The notes under the pieces: generated by a model | What the model saw: the letters and a program-made list of their open reading frames with translations, nothing else | What the model was told of the DNA's origin: nothing | Database searches by the model: none | Assembly: GCA_021414245.1 (NCBI GenBank) | Contig: JAIOOU010000004.1 | Coordinates: 496,001 to 560,000, forward strand | DNA length: 64,000 nt | Reading direction: 5' to 3' | Origin: Chloroflexota bacterium | GTDB taxonomy: Bacteria; Chloroflexota; Anaerolineae; Anaerolineales; Villigracilaceae | Position numbers and translations under genes: made by a program | Shown: piece after piece, positions 41,385 through 49,586 of the stretch | Layout: each line of letters starts with the position of its first letter | Numbering within the stretch: the stretch's first letter is position 1

Positions 41385-42560
41385 ATGCCCATCAACTATC
41401 AGGAAACCTACCGGCAAGTAAAAGAGATCGGCAAAGGCGCGCAGGAAAGAAGAAGGAAGAAGGAGGCCGCGCAGGCTTCAGCGCTTGATTTGCTGAATTA
41501 TTTTGATTCCAAGCTGGAGGAGCTGCGCTCCAAGGTGGATTCTGCCAAACTTGCCGACTCCAATATCCGCTGTGCTTATCCGCGCGATGAATGTCTCGTT
41601 TCACACCACCCTGCGCCTGATTCTGTTATGGAAGCGACCCTTGTCGCCGCGGATGGATCCCAGATCGTTCCGGACCGACATGCGGCACTTCAATACTATT
41701 TAATCAACGTTGGGGCAATTGCCATGCAGGTGGGTTCAGGCAACACCCCGGAGGTGTTTACCGATACCGATCTGCACATGCTGGATGAATTCGAAGACAC
41801 TTTTTTTAGCGACAGCCAGGTTGCGCTGCAACGCGATGTCGCTGAGCGCAGGAAGCTGCTGGAAGTGTCCCGGAATTATTCGGGGACGGTCATTGCCCTG
41901 ACGGAAGGTCAGCTCGAACTTTGGGGCGCGGTTGACAGTGATAATTCCAGGGATTTTGAGAAGAGTCTGCAGGATTATCTGGACACCCTCAAGGAAATGG
42001 AAAAACAGCGGGTGATCACCTCGGGATATGTTGATAAACCGGGTGCGAACTGGGTGGTCAGGTTGTTGGAGATTGCCGCCCTTCCGCAGGACGAATTAAA
42101 CAACCTAAAAAAATACCATCCCCTGTCCGGAGTGACCGATTTATGGCTGTTTGGTCAAATCCTGGGAAAGCACGAAAGATCGGCCATCTTTGCGCTTCAG
42201 GCGAAGTCGGCTGACAAGTATAAGGATTCCATCTCGATTCATTTCTTCTATCTGAATGTGGGCGATGAAAAGAAACCCAAAATCGCGCGAATTGACGTGC
42301 CCTTATGGGTCGTTAATAAAAAAGATGCCCTGGATGGCCTGCATTCCGCCCTCATTGAGCAGGCGAAAATCATGGGTAATGAACCTTTCCCGTATTTGCT
42401 GCATCGGGCGCATGAGATTGCCGTTGTGTCCCATAAGGAAAAAGAGGAGATCGACCAGATGCTTGCGATCGAAATCAGAAATCACGGCGGCGAAGTGGGT
42501 GAGATTTCCGGAAAGCAATCCGCCAAAAACCTCCCGGCCAGAACCGGTTATAAAAAGTAA
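41385..42560 (+). CDS. nurA: NurA-family nuclease
   Basis: 391 residues with the NurA fold: VAADGSQIVPD, where D90 is a predicted catalytic/metal residue, followed downstream by IALTEGQLELWG (second acid), ARIDVPLWVV and a C-terminal LHRAHEIAVVSHKEKE. In archaea NurA forms a toroidal nuclease working with the HerA translocase on DNA ends. Its partner HerA is encoded 2.6 kb downstream, with three genes between. The start at 41385 has only a weak purine-rich site. Next gene starts 9 bp after its stop. Confidence 0.9.
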   Translation: MPINYQETYRQVKEIGKGAQERRRKKEAAQASALDLLNYFDSKLEELRSKVDSAKLADSNIRCAYPRDECLVSHHPAPDSVMEATLVAADGSQIVPDRHAALQYYLINVGAIAMQVGSGNTPEVFTDTDLHMLDEFEDTFFSDSQVALQRDVAERRKLLEVSRNYSGTVIALTEGQLELWGAVDSDNSRDFEKSLQDYLDTLKEMEKQRVITSGYVDKPGANWVVRLLEIAALPQDELNNLKKYHPLSGVTDLWLFGQILGKHERSAIFALQAKSADKYKDSISIHFFYLNVGDEKKPKIARIDVPLWVVNKKDALDGLHSALIEQAKIMGNEPFPYLLHRAHEIAVVSHKEKEEIDQMLAIEIRNHGGEVGEISGKQSAKNLPARTGYKK

Positions 42561-42569
42561 GGAGCCCAG

Positions 42570-43169
42570 ATGACAGATCCAATCGAGATCGGACGTTTGC
42601 TGCGCGCAGGCACCACGGGCTTTATTGCCGGCTGCCGCGTATCCCAGTTGACCGTGCCCGCCTTTGGCGCCCTGGTGCGCGCGCCTTTGGGCGATGGCTA
42701 TCAGGTGTATGGCCTGATCCATGATATTCATATTGACGATGACGGGCTGGTGCGCCAGCTCGTGACCGCGGACAATGTCAGCGCGGAGGTGATGAAGGAC
42801 AACCGCGAGCGGCGCATTGTGCCCGTGGAGATGTCCGTGCTGGCGGTGGGGTATGAGCAGGACGGCAAGGTGCACCATCTTCTGCCGCCGCGTCCGCCCT
42901 TGAGCCTGGATGTGATCTATGCCTGCGACGACAAGGAAGTGGTCCGCTTTACGTCTGCGGGCCGGTTCGGCTATTTCCGGCACGTTCTGGGCGCGAAGGA
43001 AATTCCGGTTGGCGAAGTGCTGGCGGCGCATTTACTGATGGCCGGCGCGGCGCATGGCCGGGGCGGCGATGCCTGGAAGGAAAAAGCCACCGCTGAATTG
43101 ATCTCCCTGCTGCGCGACGATTACCCGACGCTGATGAGCGTGCTGGGCGCGTTGGGCGAAGTGGTCTAG
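42570..43169 (+). CDS. Stand-alone HAS-barrel-like protein
   Basis: 199 residues with no recognised named domain, but its first 60 residues (GFIAGCRVSQLTVPAFGALVR, then YGLIHDIHIDDDG) have the same pattern as the N-terminal HAS barrel of the HerA encoded at 45117 (IGYIVGGGLK...FYGLVTDMQLG). The HAS barrel is the HerA-ATP-synthase beta-barrel domain; here it appears free, in the nurA operon (9 bp gap, AAGGAG ribosome site). A plausible job is a co-factor joining NurA and HerA. The C-terminal half is helical. This is inference from pattern and context. Confidence 0.7.
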   Translation: MTDPIEIGRLLRAGTTGFIAGCRVSQLTVPAFGALVRAPLGDGYQVYGLIHDIHIDDDGLVRQLVTADNVSAEVMKDNRERRIVPVEMSVLAVGYEQDGKVHHLLPPRPPLSLDVIYACDDKEVVRFTSAGRFGYFRHVLGAKEIPVGEVLAAHLLMAGAAHGRGGDAWKEKATAELISLLRDDYPTLMSVLGALGEVV

Positions 43170-43188
43170 GGCTTACGGAGAAATATTC

Positions 43189-44598
43189 TTGAAGAATAGA
43201 TATCCCGTTCTGCTGATCGCATTGGGCGCCGTGCTTGCCCTGCTTTCCATTTTCGCGGACTTCATCGGCCTGGGACAAAAAGGCGGAGTCCCGGCACTGC
43301 AGGTGATCTGGGCGGAGATCGGCGTTCTGATCGTGCTGCTCGGCGTGGGGCTGTTCATTCACCAGCGGAATGGAACCTCGCTTCCCTCCGGATTCTTGCG
43401 CGGACTTGTAGAACAGGTCCGTGACCAGCCGGCCTTCACCTGGGTGGTGCTTGGTTTTTTGCTGGCCTGCCTTGCCTTTTACATATTCCCGACCTTCCTG
43501 AATCCTGAACACCGGTTTCAATATGCCAGCGGCTACCTGCCGCCGCGCGAGAACATCGGTTTTGACACCCGCCTGACCCTCGACCACATCCGGGTCTGGT
43601 TTATGGGTGAACGCGAACCGAAATATATTTTCCCCGCTTTGAGCTCGGTTCTTTTCACACCCTTGCTGCTGTTACGTTATCCGGCCAATTTTTTCGTGGT
43701 GACAGGGTTTACCCTGGCGAGCTATTTGATCCTCAACCTGCTTCTGCCATTGTTGATCACGAAAAGGGAACACCGCGCGCTGGTCTTTTTTATCTTCGCG
43801 GCCTCCATCTTTTCGTATGGACTGCAGTTCGAGCTGGAGACCGGCCAGTTCTACACCATCGCCATGACCCTGACCGCCGCGGCCATCTATATTTTCCACA
43901 GGCATCCTTCGTATCGCATTTTTGCCTACATATTATTCAGCATCTCAATTCAGCTAAAGGTCTTCCCTGCGATCTTTGTTGTCATGTTCGTGGACGATTG
44001 GCGCGATTGGAAGGGCATCCTCAAACGCTTTATTGCCCTGGGACTGGCGAATTTCGCCCTGCTCTTCCTGCTGGGATATTCGTATTTTGCCGTGTTCCTG
44101 TCCCACCTGATCGACAGTGGGGCTGCCAACGAGCTTCCATACAATCATTCGATCTATGCCTTTGTGACCAGTCTCTCTTTGCCCGGCTGGTTGGAGGGGT
44201 TCTTGTATGCTTATTTTTTTCTGTGCTTTATTGTTATTCTGGTCCGGGCCTATGTGCGGAATGAAAAAGGCATTGATGCGGCTTTATGGATGGCTTGCCT
44301 GATTGGCGGATTGATGCTGCCCGCCATCAGCCACGATTACAACCTGCCTTTGCTGGCCGTGCCTTTTATATTGGTCATGTCTGCCTGGAATGTGCGGGAT
44401 GTGCGGGATGTGCCGTGGATGAAGGTCGTTTCGATGTTGTTGATCACCGCGGCTTCGTTCGCGTACTCGGCGACATTGTTCCCATCAACAGCGAGGCCGG
44501 CCTGGTTGGAAAATTCCTTTCTGTTTTTGTTTGTGTTGTTGACGGCGGTTGTGGTGTTGGGATTTGTGCAACAACCCATTAACCACGAAGGGCACTAA
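43189..44598 (+). CDS. GT87/DUF2029-type membrane glycosyltransferase
   Basis: 469 residues with 10-12 hydrophobic helices and a GT-C-like pattern: after two N-terminal helices a PPRENIGFDTRL loop, then SIQLKVFPAIFVV, the motif of DUF2029 mannosyltransferase-like proteins. It would use a polyprenyl-phosphate sugar to glycosylate lipids or glycans. Start TTG at 43189, 8 bp after GGAG; the next in-frame ATG is much later. The last codons (NHEGH) lie in a 29-bp repeat unit at 44582-44610, so its C-terminus may have been altered by the repeat's insertion. It separates nurA from herA. Confidence 0.82.
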   Translation: MKNRYPVLLIALGAVLALLSIFADFIGLGQKGGVPALQVIWAEIGVLIVLLGVGLFIHQRNGTSLPSGFLRGLVEQVRDQPAFTWVVLGFLLACLAFYIFPTFLNPEHRFQYASGYLPPRENIGFDTRLTLDHIRVWFMGEREPKYIFPALSSVLFTPLLLLRYPANFFVVTGFTLASYLILNLLLPLLITKREHRALVFFIFAASIFSYGLQFELETGQFYTIAMTLTAAAIYIFHRHPSYRIFAYILFSISIQLKVFPAIFVVMFVDDWRDWKGILKRFIALGLANFALLFLLGYSYFAVFLSHLIDSGAANELPYNHSIYAFVTSLSLPGWLEGFLYAYFFLCFIVILVRAYVRNEKGIDAALWMACLIGGLMLPAISHDYNLPLLAVPFILVMSAWNVRDVRDVPWMKVVSMLLITAASFAYSATLFPSTARPAWLENSFLFLFVLLTAVVVLGFVQQPINHEGH

Positions 44599-44610
44599 GG
44601 AGCACGAAGG
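44582..44610 (+). repeat. 29-bp CACnAAGG-type repeat unit 1 (direct)
   Basis: Unit beginning ACCACGAAGGGCAC with internal CACnAAGG periodicity. It overlaps the end of the glycosyltransferase gene and supplies an AAGGAG that can serve as the ribosome site of the following GxxExxY gene. Confidence 0.75.
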
Positions 44611-44612
44611 AA

Positions 44613-45014
44613 ATGCAAAAGAAGGTTTATTTGCCTGTTCCGCCGAATGTGGAACTAGTTGGAAAGGCTGTTTTGGATGCGGCGTTCAAAGTCCATACTG
44701 CTCTTGGGCCTGGATTGCTGGAATCAGTTTACGAGACTTGTACGGCTTTTGAGGTACGAGAAAGCGGATTGCAGGTGGCTACACAAGTGGCTTTACCAGT
44801 GACCTACAAAGATATCAAAATGGATGCGGGCTTGCGTTTGGATATGTTGGTTGAAGATTGTGTGATTGTGGAGTTCAAATCAGTCGAGACGATGAACCCA
44901 GTCTATGATGCTCAATTGATAACGTATTTGAAATTGACTGGACTACGACTCGGATTTCTCATTAACTTCAATGTGGTTCATTTGAAAGATGGGATTAAGA
45001 GGATTGTTTATTAA
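44613..45014 (+). CDS. GxxExxY protein (PD-(D/E)XK-type nuclease superfamily)
   Basis: 133 residues. Contains the family-naming GPGLLESVYE (G-x-x-E-x-x-Y) at about 32-41, a basic LDMLVEDCVIVEFKS with the DxK/ExK residues of a PD-(D/E)XK fold, and YLKLTGLRLGFLINF. Members are small, often flanked by CACnAAGG repeats and treated as mobile or orphan genes; function unproven. Here it lies between repeat units, and no other gene is coupled. Start ATG at 44613, 10 bp after AAGGAG. Codon use is more AT-rich than its neighbours. Confidence 0.87.
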   Translation: MQKKVYLPVPPNVELVGKAVLDAAFKVHTALGPGLLESVYETCTAFEVRESGLQVATQVALPVTYKDIKMDAGLRLDMLVEDCVIVEFKSVETMNPVYDAQLITYLKLTGLRLGFLINFNVVHLKDGIKRIVY

Positions 45015-45022
45015 AGGCATTA

Positions 45023-45051
45023 ACCACAAAGGGAACGAAGGAACACTAAGG
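45023..45051 (+). repeat. 29-bp CACnAAGG-type repeat unit 2 (direct)
   Basis: Same pattern and length as the unit at 44582, starting ACCACAAAGG, 8 bp after the GxxExxY stop codon. Confidence 0.75.
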
Positions 45052-45074
45052 AAAGCAAGAACAAAGCTCTTAAA

Positions 45075-45103
45075 CCTTTGTGCCCCTTTGTATCCTTCGT
45101 GGT
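45075..45103 (-). repeat. 29-bp CACnAAGG-type repeat unit 3 (inverted)
   Basis: Reverse-strand copy; with unit 2 it forms an imperfect inverted repeat spanning 45023-45103 that could fold into a hairpin, directly before the HerA ribosome site. Confidence 0.72.
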
Positions 45104-45116
45104 AAAAAGGAGACTC

Positions 45117-46808
45117 ATGGAAGATAAAATTATCGGCTATATCGTTGGTGGCGGACTGAAGGAGTCTTTCCGCGTGCGTCTCACCGTGGACCCGCTCACA
45201 GTGCAGGAGGGGGCGTTTGTGGTGATCGAGAGCGGGGACTATCATTTCTATGGTCTTGTGACCGATATGCAGCTCGGCGCGACGGATGACCGTTTTGCGG
45301 ATGAGAAGTCTGACCGATTGCCTGCGGCGTTGGCGAAGGCTTTGCATGGACAAACTCTGTATACCAATCTCGAGGTGCTGCCCGCGTTGATGCTTGAGCG
45401 CGGACCTGACCCCGCTTCGCCTGAGTATGATATTTGGGTGAAGAAGATCGGCGATTCAGTCCCGCATCCGATTCCTGTGAAGACGGTGCCGCCGCATCAT
45501 TCGCAGGTGCGGATGGCGAACGAGGGTGACATCGCTGAGATTTTCGGTGATCCGAATGTGGACGGCAAATTTATCATCGGCTATACCCGCGAGCAGGGAC
45601 ATCCCGTTTGCATTGACATGGAGAAGTTCGTGCAGAGGTCGTCGGGGGTGTTTGGGGCGACGGGCACGGGCAAGTCGTTTTTGACGCGGCTGGTGCTGGC
45701 GGGCTTGATGCACTACAACAAGGCGTCGGTGTTGGTGCTGGACATGCACAACGAGTACGGGTTTGACGATGTGGCGTCAGACACGAAAAAAGCCGTGACG
45801 GGACTCAAGACCAAGTTCAAGTCGAAGATAAGAGTCGTCGGCTTGGGAGCAGGAGCAACCATCAGAGGGCAAGTCCCCGACTTTAATTTGGAAATCTCAA
45901 CAGGCGACATTTCCACAGCCGATATCGAAACCTTGAGCCGTGAATTGAATCTGAAGGAGACCACGCCCACCACGTTGAACGCCTTGTTCGGGTCGTTCAA
46001 GAATGAGTGGTTCGCGCGCTTCAAGGCGATGAACCGCGAAGAGGTGGAAGTGGAGGACGACAAGGGAAAGATGAAGCGCGTGCCGCATCCCGATAGTGTG
46101 GCGGCGTGGGCGGACAGCAACGGCGTGAACGTGATGGCGGCGGAGGCTCTGCACGATAAACTGCGGCGCTTGTTCGGCAAGCCGTATATCGTCGAGAAGC
46201 CCGCCGCGGACAGCGTGAAGAATATCATCGACGCGCTGGAGAATGGTCAGCATGTGGTGCTTTCGTATGGCGAACATGAAAGCGACCTGGATTATCTGCT
46301 CGTGTCGAATTTGTTGACGCGCAAGATCCGCGCGGCGTGGGAGAAGAAGACCAATGAATTCAGGACGCACGGGAAGAGCGAGCCGCGTCCGCTGGTGATC
46401 GTGGTGGAGGAGGCGCATAAACTGCTCAACCGTGAGATGGCGGCGCAGACGACCTTCGCGACCATCGCTCGCGAACTCCGCAAATATTACGTGACCCTGC
46501 TGATCGTAGACCAGCGCCCGTCGCAAATTTATGACGAGGTGATGAGCCAGTTGGGGACGCGCATCAGCGGCTGGCTCGGCGATGACCTGGATATTCAAGC
46601 CGTGCTTTCGGGTCTTTCTGGACGGGACGCTCTGCGCGGTATGCTGGCGCGACTCCAACCGAAGGAGGAAGTTCTGCTGTTGGGCTGGGGCGTGCCGATG
46701 CCGCTGCCTGTCAAGTCTCGCAGGTATGATGATGTGTTTTGGAAGGAGCTGCTGGGTGGCAAGGAAAAACGCAGTAAAGAACAAAACTTGAAAGAATTAG
46801 GGTTCTAA
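45117..46808 (+). CDS. herA: HerA-type DNA translocase (HAS barrel + FtsK-like ATPase)
   Basis: 563 residues. An N-terminal HAS barrel (about 1-110) is followed by a RecA/FtsK-like ATPase: Walker A GATGTGKS at 180-187, LDMHNEYGF, a Walker B VIVVEEAHKLLN and an ARELRKYYVTLLIVDQRPSQI region. HerA forms hexamers that pump DNA and feed NurA during end resection. The residues 295-330 insertion is charged (EVEVEDDKGKMKR). Start at 45117, eight bases after AAGGAG. In bacteria HerA is also a component of several antiphage systems, so both repair and defence roles are possible. Confidence 0.92.
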   Translation: MEDKIIGYIVGGGLKESFRVRLTVDPLTVQEGAFVVIESGDYHFYGLVTDMQLGATDDRFADEKSDRLPAALAKALHGQTLYTNLEVLPALMLERGPDPASPEYDIWVKKIGDSVPHPIPVKTVPPHHSQVRMANEGDIAEIFGDPNVDGKFIIGYTREQGHPVCIDMEKFVQRSSGVFGATGTGKSFLTRLVLAGLMHYNKASVLVLDMHNEYGFDDVASDTKKAVTGLKTKFKSKIRVVGLGAGATIRGQVPDFNLEISTGDISTADIETLSRELNLKETTPTTLNALFGSFKNEWFARFKAMNREEVEVEDDKGKMKRVPHPDSVAAWADSNGVNVMAAEALHDKLRRLFGKPYIVEKPAADSVKNIIDALENGQHVVLSYGEHESDLDYLLVSNLLTRKIRAAWEKKTNEFRTHGKSEPRPLVIVVEEAHKLLNREMAAQTTFATIARELRKYYVTLLIVDQRPSQIYDEVMSQLGTRISGWLGDDLDIQAVLSGLSGRDALRGMLARLQPKEEVLLLGWGVPMPLPVKSRRYDDVFWKELLGGKEKRSKEQNLKELGF

Positions 46809-46876
46809 GAGCAGAATTTGCCTCTCCCGCCAAAGGCGGGGAAGGAGTTGGGATTTTAATATTTTGAGAGGTTGCA

Positions 46877-48610
46877 ATGAGTCAAGACAATAGAGTCCCC
46901 AAAATTATTCAAGATTTTGTTGGTCAGCCCGCTGTTCAATCTGTTTTGTCGTTTTTAGCTTTTGAGGATTGGCTTAAAAAGAGAGAAAATGATGCTACTG
47001 ATTGGGTGGTAGTTGCTCGGTCTTGGCGTGATGACACCACTGATTTTTTTACTTTCAGTGTCTTAGTGTCTGTTCAAGAAGATACACTAAAAAAGATTTT
47101 ATCGACCAATTCTTGGGATATTGATACGCATATTGGACACCCTATGTTCAATAAACATGGGGAAAAAGGCTTTGTATATTACAGTTCAAATGACCCTGAA
47201 AATTTTAATGGTCTTCAGTTTTTGCCGTTTACAATTCACCGAGAATTTCATGGATATATTCCAAATACGTTTGAGCTTACTCAGGATTTCATCTTATATC
47301 ATGAAGCTTTTTATGTTCCTGAAAAGAATGAGTATCACCGCATTACTGATGATGGCGATATTCAGCCAATAATTCGTATCAATCGCGATAAAGAGAATCG
47401 GACGATCTTAATAGAAACACATCACCTTAGAGACTACCTTGCTGCTAAGAAATGTTATCTTGTCCGTTACCATGATCATCGAAGGTTAGCTACTGATAAT
47501 ATTAGCAGCTATATAAATGGAGAGTTTACAAGTTATCAAGGGGGTGATGAAAGATCAAAGTTTGAATTCTGGCTGCGAACTGATATACCGATTGAAAAAT
47601 ATCAAAGTTCATCTAGACTTCTTGGAAAAGATGTAGTTGATCCATATTCTGAACCAGATAAACAACATACAAATCCATTTTCAAAAGACCGATATGGTAC
47701 CTTTATTATAGGGAGAGATGATCAAGGTAATGAGCTTGAAGCAACGTGCAATGAAGATGAATTATCCAACTATTTCACTGATAGAGGAACTCCTCACTTT
47801 TTAACTGCTGTATATTTCAGCCGCGAAGTTTTAGGGAAATATTATCAAGAACCTCGACGATATAGTCTTAGCCAATCCTATCTGAAATGTTTGAGTTTAT
47901 GGAGCATACCCTTCGATACAACCAGTGAAGGGTTGATTCAGGTATGGCTAGGGGATTTAGGACGAATCCCGTATAGAGAGCAACTACATTGGCGACAGTT
48001 CAATGTCACACCCAAAGGAACTATAACCAAGCATAGATGGATGCGAGATTTTATGGCTGAATTTGCAGACCCAGAATTAGATGAAGATCCAATTTATTAT
48101 TTTCAAACAGCATTCGATCAGTTGCAGGAAGCAAGTAAAAAACGATATAACGAAGAATTTCTTAATTGGCTTTCTGATGAAGACAGCCATGCATACGAGA
48201 CATTACATTTGCCTCTTACAGATGAATGGAAGGAATTTGATGAACAAGTTCAGGCTCTTGCGAAAATAGTAGTTGATTCTTTGAATGTAGAACTGCTTTC
48301 TAGAGAAAGTGAAGTAAAGATTGATGGAAAAACAATAAAAGGATCTATTGACTTATTGGGGATGTTTTTAGATCATTCTAAGGTTGAAGAGGATTTGAAG
48401 CTGCAAATATTATCAGCCTTTCAAGCAATACAAGCAATAAGGTCAACTGGATCAGCACATAGAAAAGGCTCAAAATTCGAAAAAGCTCTCGAAAAGTATG
48501 GATTGTTTAATCTTTCAAATTTTGAGAAATTCAAGAAGCTGACGCTAGATATTATTAATGCTATATCTGCAATTACAGAAATAATTCATCAGAAAGGCGA
48601 TGATAAGTAG
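46877..48610 (+). CDS. Large AT-rich protein of unknown function downstream of herA
   Basis: 577 residues with no motif I recognise. It is strikingly AT-rich compared with its neighbours (codons favour A/T at third positions), a sign of recent horizontal acquisition. The sequence is soluble, rich in aromatic and acidic residues, with a helical C-terminal section containing a conserved-looking IRSTGSAHRKGSKFEKALEKYG (about 520-541), like the helical ends of abortive-infection and defence-associated proteins; this likeness is weak inference. It lies 68 bp after herA with a purine-rich GAGAGG site, so co-transcription with herA is possible. A substrate or partner role to HerA is not shown. Confidence 0.7.
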   Translation: MSQDNRVPKIIQDFVGQPAVQSVLSFLAFEDWLKKRENDATDWVVVARSWRDDTTDFFTFSVLVSVQEDTLKKILSTNSWDIDTHIGHPMFNKHGEKGFVYYSSNDPENFNGLQFLPFTIHREFHGYIPNTFELTQDFILYHEAFYVPEKNEYHRITDDGDIQPIIRINRDKENRTILIETHHLRDYLAAKKCYLVRYHDHRRLATDNISSYINGEFTSYQGGDERSKFEFWLRTDIPIEKYQSSSRLLGKDVVDPYSEPDKQHTNPFSKDRYGTFIIGRDDQGNELEATCNEDELSNYFTDRGTPHFLTAVYFSREVLGKYYQEPRRYSLSQSYLKCLSLWSIPFDTTSEGLIQVWLGDLGRIPYREQLHWRQFNVTPKGTITKHRWMRDFMAEFADPELDEDPIYYFQTAFDQLQEASKKRYNEEFLNWLSDEDSHAYETLHLPLTDEWKEFDEQVQALAKIVVDSLNVELLSRESEVKIDGKTIKGSIDLLGMFLDHSKVEEDLKLQILSAFQAIQAIRSTGSAHRKGSKFEKALEKYGLFNLSNFEKFKKLTLDIINAISAITEIIHQKGDDK

Positions 48611-48651
48611 AAATCGACTAGTCTGAGCTTTTCCCAATCTTGGGTATGCAT

Positions 48652-48686
48652 GGGGCTGATTGATGGTGAGACATGTCCGCGTGAGG
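48652..48686 (+). repeat. Dispersed repeat with core CATGTCCGCGTGAGG, copy 1
   Basis: Begins GGGGCTGATTGATG and ends at CATGTCCGCGTGAGG; nearly identical to copy 4 at 51480. Lies just left of the REP-like unit. Confidence 0.8.
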
Positions 48687-48692
48687 GGGGAG

Positions 48693-48787
48693 GTAGGGGC
48701 GACCCGTCAGGGTCAACATAGGTTATGGTCACGCAAAGAATCGCCGCGAACCATTACGTCTGCACGGCATGGACGGGTCGCCCCTAC
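48693..48787 (+). repeat. REP-like palindromic unit A
   Basis: About 95 bp with 13-bp perfect inverted ends (GTAGGGGCGACCC at 48693-48705, complement at 48775-48787). The interior shares CAGGGTCAA and ATTACG segments with unit B. Confidence 0.85.
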
Positions 48788-48830
48788 GCCGTGATTACGA
48801 TGAACATGGGGAATTTTATCTTGCATAATT

Positions 48831-48836
48831 TATAAT
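48831..48836 (+). promoter_or_regulatory. -10 box for leaderless start of the RAYT gene
   Basis: TATAAT six bases before the ATG at 48843; no ribosome site precedes the ATG. Confidence 0.5.
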
Positions 48837-48842
48837 TTGCAC

Positions 48843-49442
48843 ATGGTCAAATTCGACCCGAAGATTCATCATCGCCGATCCATCCGCTTGCAGGGATATG
48901 ACTATTCACAGGCAGGTGGCTATTATGTCACCATTGTGGCGTGGCATAGGGAATTTTTGTTTGGGGATATTGTGAATCAAGAAATACGGTTGAACAAAGT
49001 TGGAAAAATCGTGGAATGGGAGTGGTTGGAATTACCAAAACGATTATCTTATATTGAATTGGTCACACATGTTGTCATGCCCAATCATTTCCATGGGATT
49101 TTATATATTCATGAGAATGTAGGGGCGACCCGCCAGGGTCAAGCAATATCCCAGCCAAACACAGTACCTTCGCAAATCATTACGCCCGAAAGTATGGACG
49201 GGTCGCCCCTACCCCGTGGACCCAAACCTGCGTCTCTCGGTGCGATCATTGCACAATTTAAATCGCGTGTCACCAAACGAATATGGAAATTCCCTGAATT
49301 CAAAAGCACGCCCATTTGGCAGCGCAATTATTACGAGCACATTATCCGCAACGAAAAGGATTTGCAAAATAAAACGGATTACATCGAAGCCAACCCATCA
49401 TTATGGGATGAGGATGACGAGAATCCAGTTAACGTAATCTGA
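48843..49442 (+). CDS. REP-associated tyrosine transposase (RAYT, IS200-like HUH fold)
   Basis: 199 residues of the Y1 transposase-like RAYT family. The HUH motif is H82-F-H84 in VVMPNHFHGIL, and the catalytic tyrosine is in WQRNYYEHIIRNE (Y163/Y164). RAYTs cut and move REP palindromes as single strands and are usually single-copy residents. Residues 93-124 are encoded by a second REP-like unit (49119-49212), a reading-frame-preserving insertion between the HUH core and the C-terminal helix. AT-rich codon use marks it as foreign to the region. A TTG six bases upstream is an inferior start. Confidence 0.9.
   Translation: MVKFDPKIHHRRSIRLQGYDYSQAGGYYVTIVAWHREFLFGDIVNQEIRLNKVGKIVEWEWLELPKRLSYIELVTHVVMPNHFHGILYIHENVGATRQGQAISQPNTVPSQIITPESMDGSPLPRGPKPASLGAIIAQFKSRVTKRIWKFPEFKSTPIWQRNYYEHIIRNEKDLQNKTDYIEANPSLWDEDDENPVNVI
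49119..49212 (+). repeat. REP-like palindromic unit B, inside the RAYT coding sequence
   Basis: 94 bp with the same 13-bp inverted ends as unit A (49119-49131 and 49200-49212). Homologous to A throughout, and kept in frame so that it encodes residues 93-124 of the transposase. Confidence 0.85.
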
Positions 49443-49452
49443 ATAATAATGA

Positions 49453-49470
49453 ACCATGTCCGCGTGGGGA
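49453..49470 (+). repeat. Dispersed repeat core, copy 2 (partial)
   Basis: Contains CATGTCCGCGTGGGG, 11 bp after the RAYT stop codon, in the same orientation as copy 1. Confidence 0.6.
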
Positions 49471-49586
49471 GTGCCGATTTTCCAGGTCAACGTTTTGTGT
49501 TGATAAATAATTCAGGATACAATAGCGGGAATCATTTCTGACGCACATTCCGTCGAATCGACTTCCTATCCATTACAGGTGAATGT

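Larger units (their letters stand above)
48611..48842. other. Repeat-rich intergenic region upstream of the RAYT gene
   Basis: 232 bp between the AT-rich unknown and the transposase gene. It holds one copy of the CATGTCCGCGTG repeat (48652-48686), one REP-like palindromic unit (48693-48787) and a TATAAT box at 48831-48836. No ORF of interest. Confidence 0.8.

Noticed and set aside
44395-44415. Tandem GTGCGGGAT copies in the glycosyltransferase gene
   Set aside because: Two copies of a short repeat within a coding region, explained by repeated codons for V-R-D.
46826-46840. Short hairpin CCCGCC-AAA-GGCGGG after herA
   Set aside because: Six-bp stem with no T-run; not a convincing terminator.
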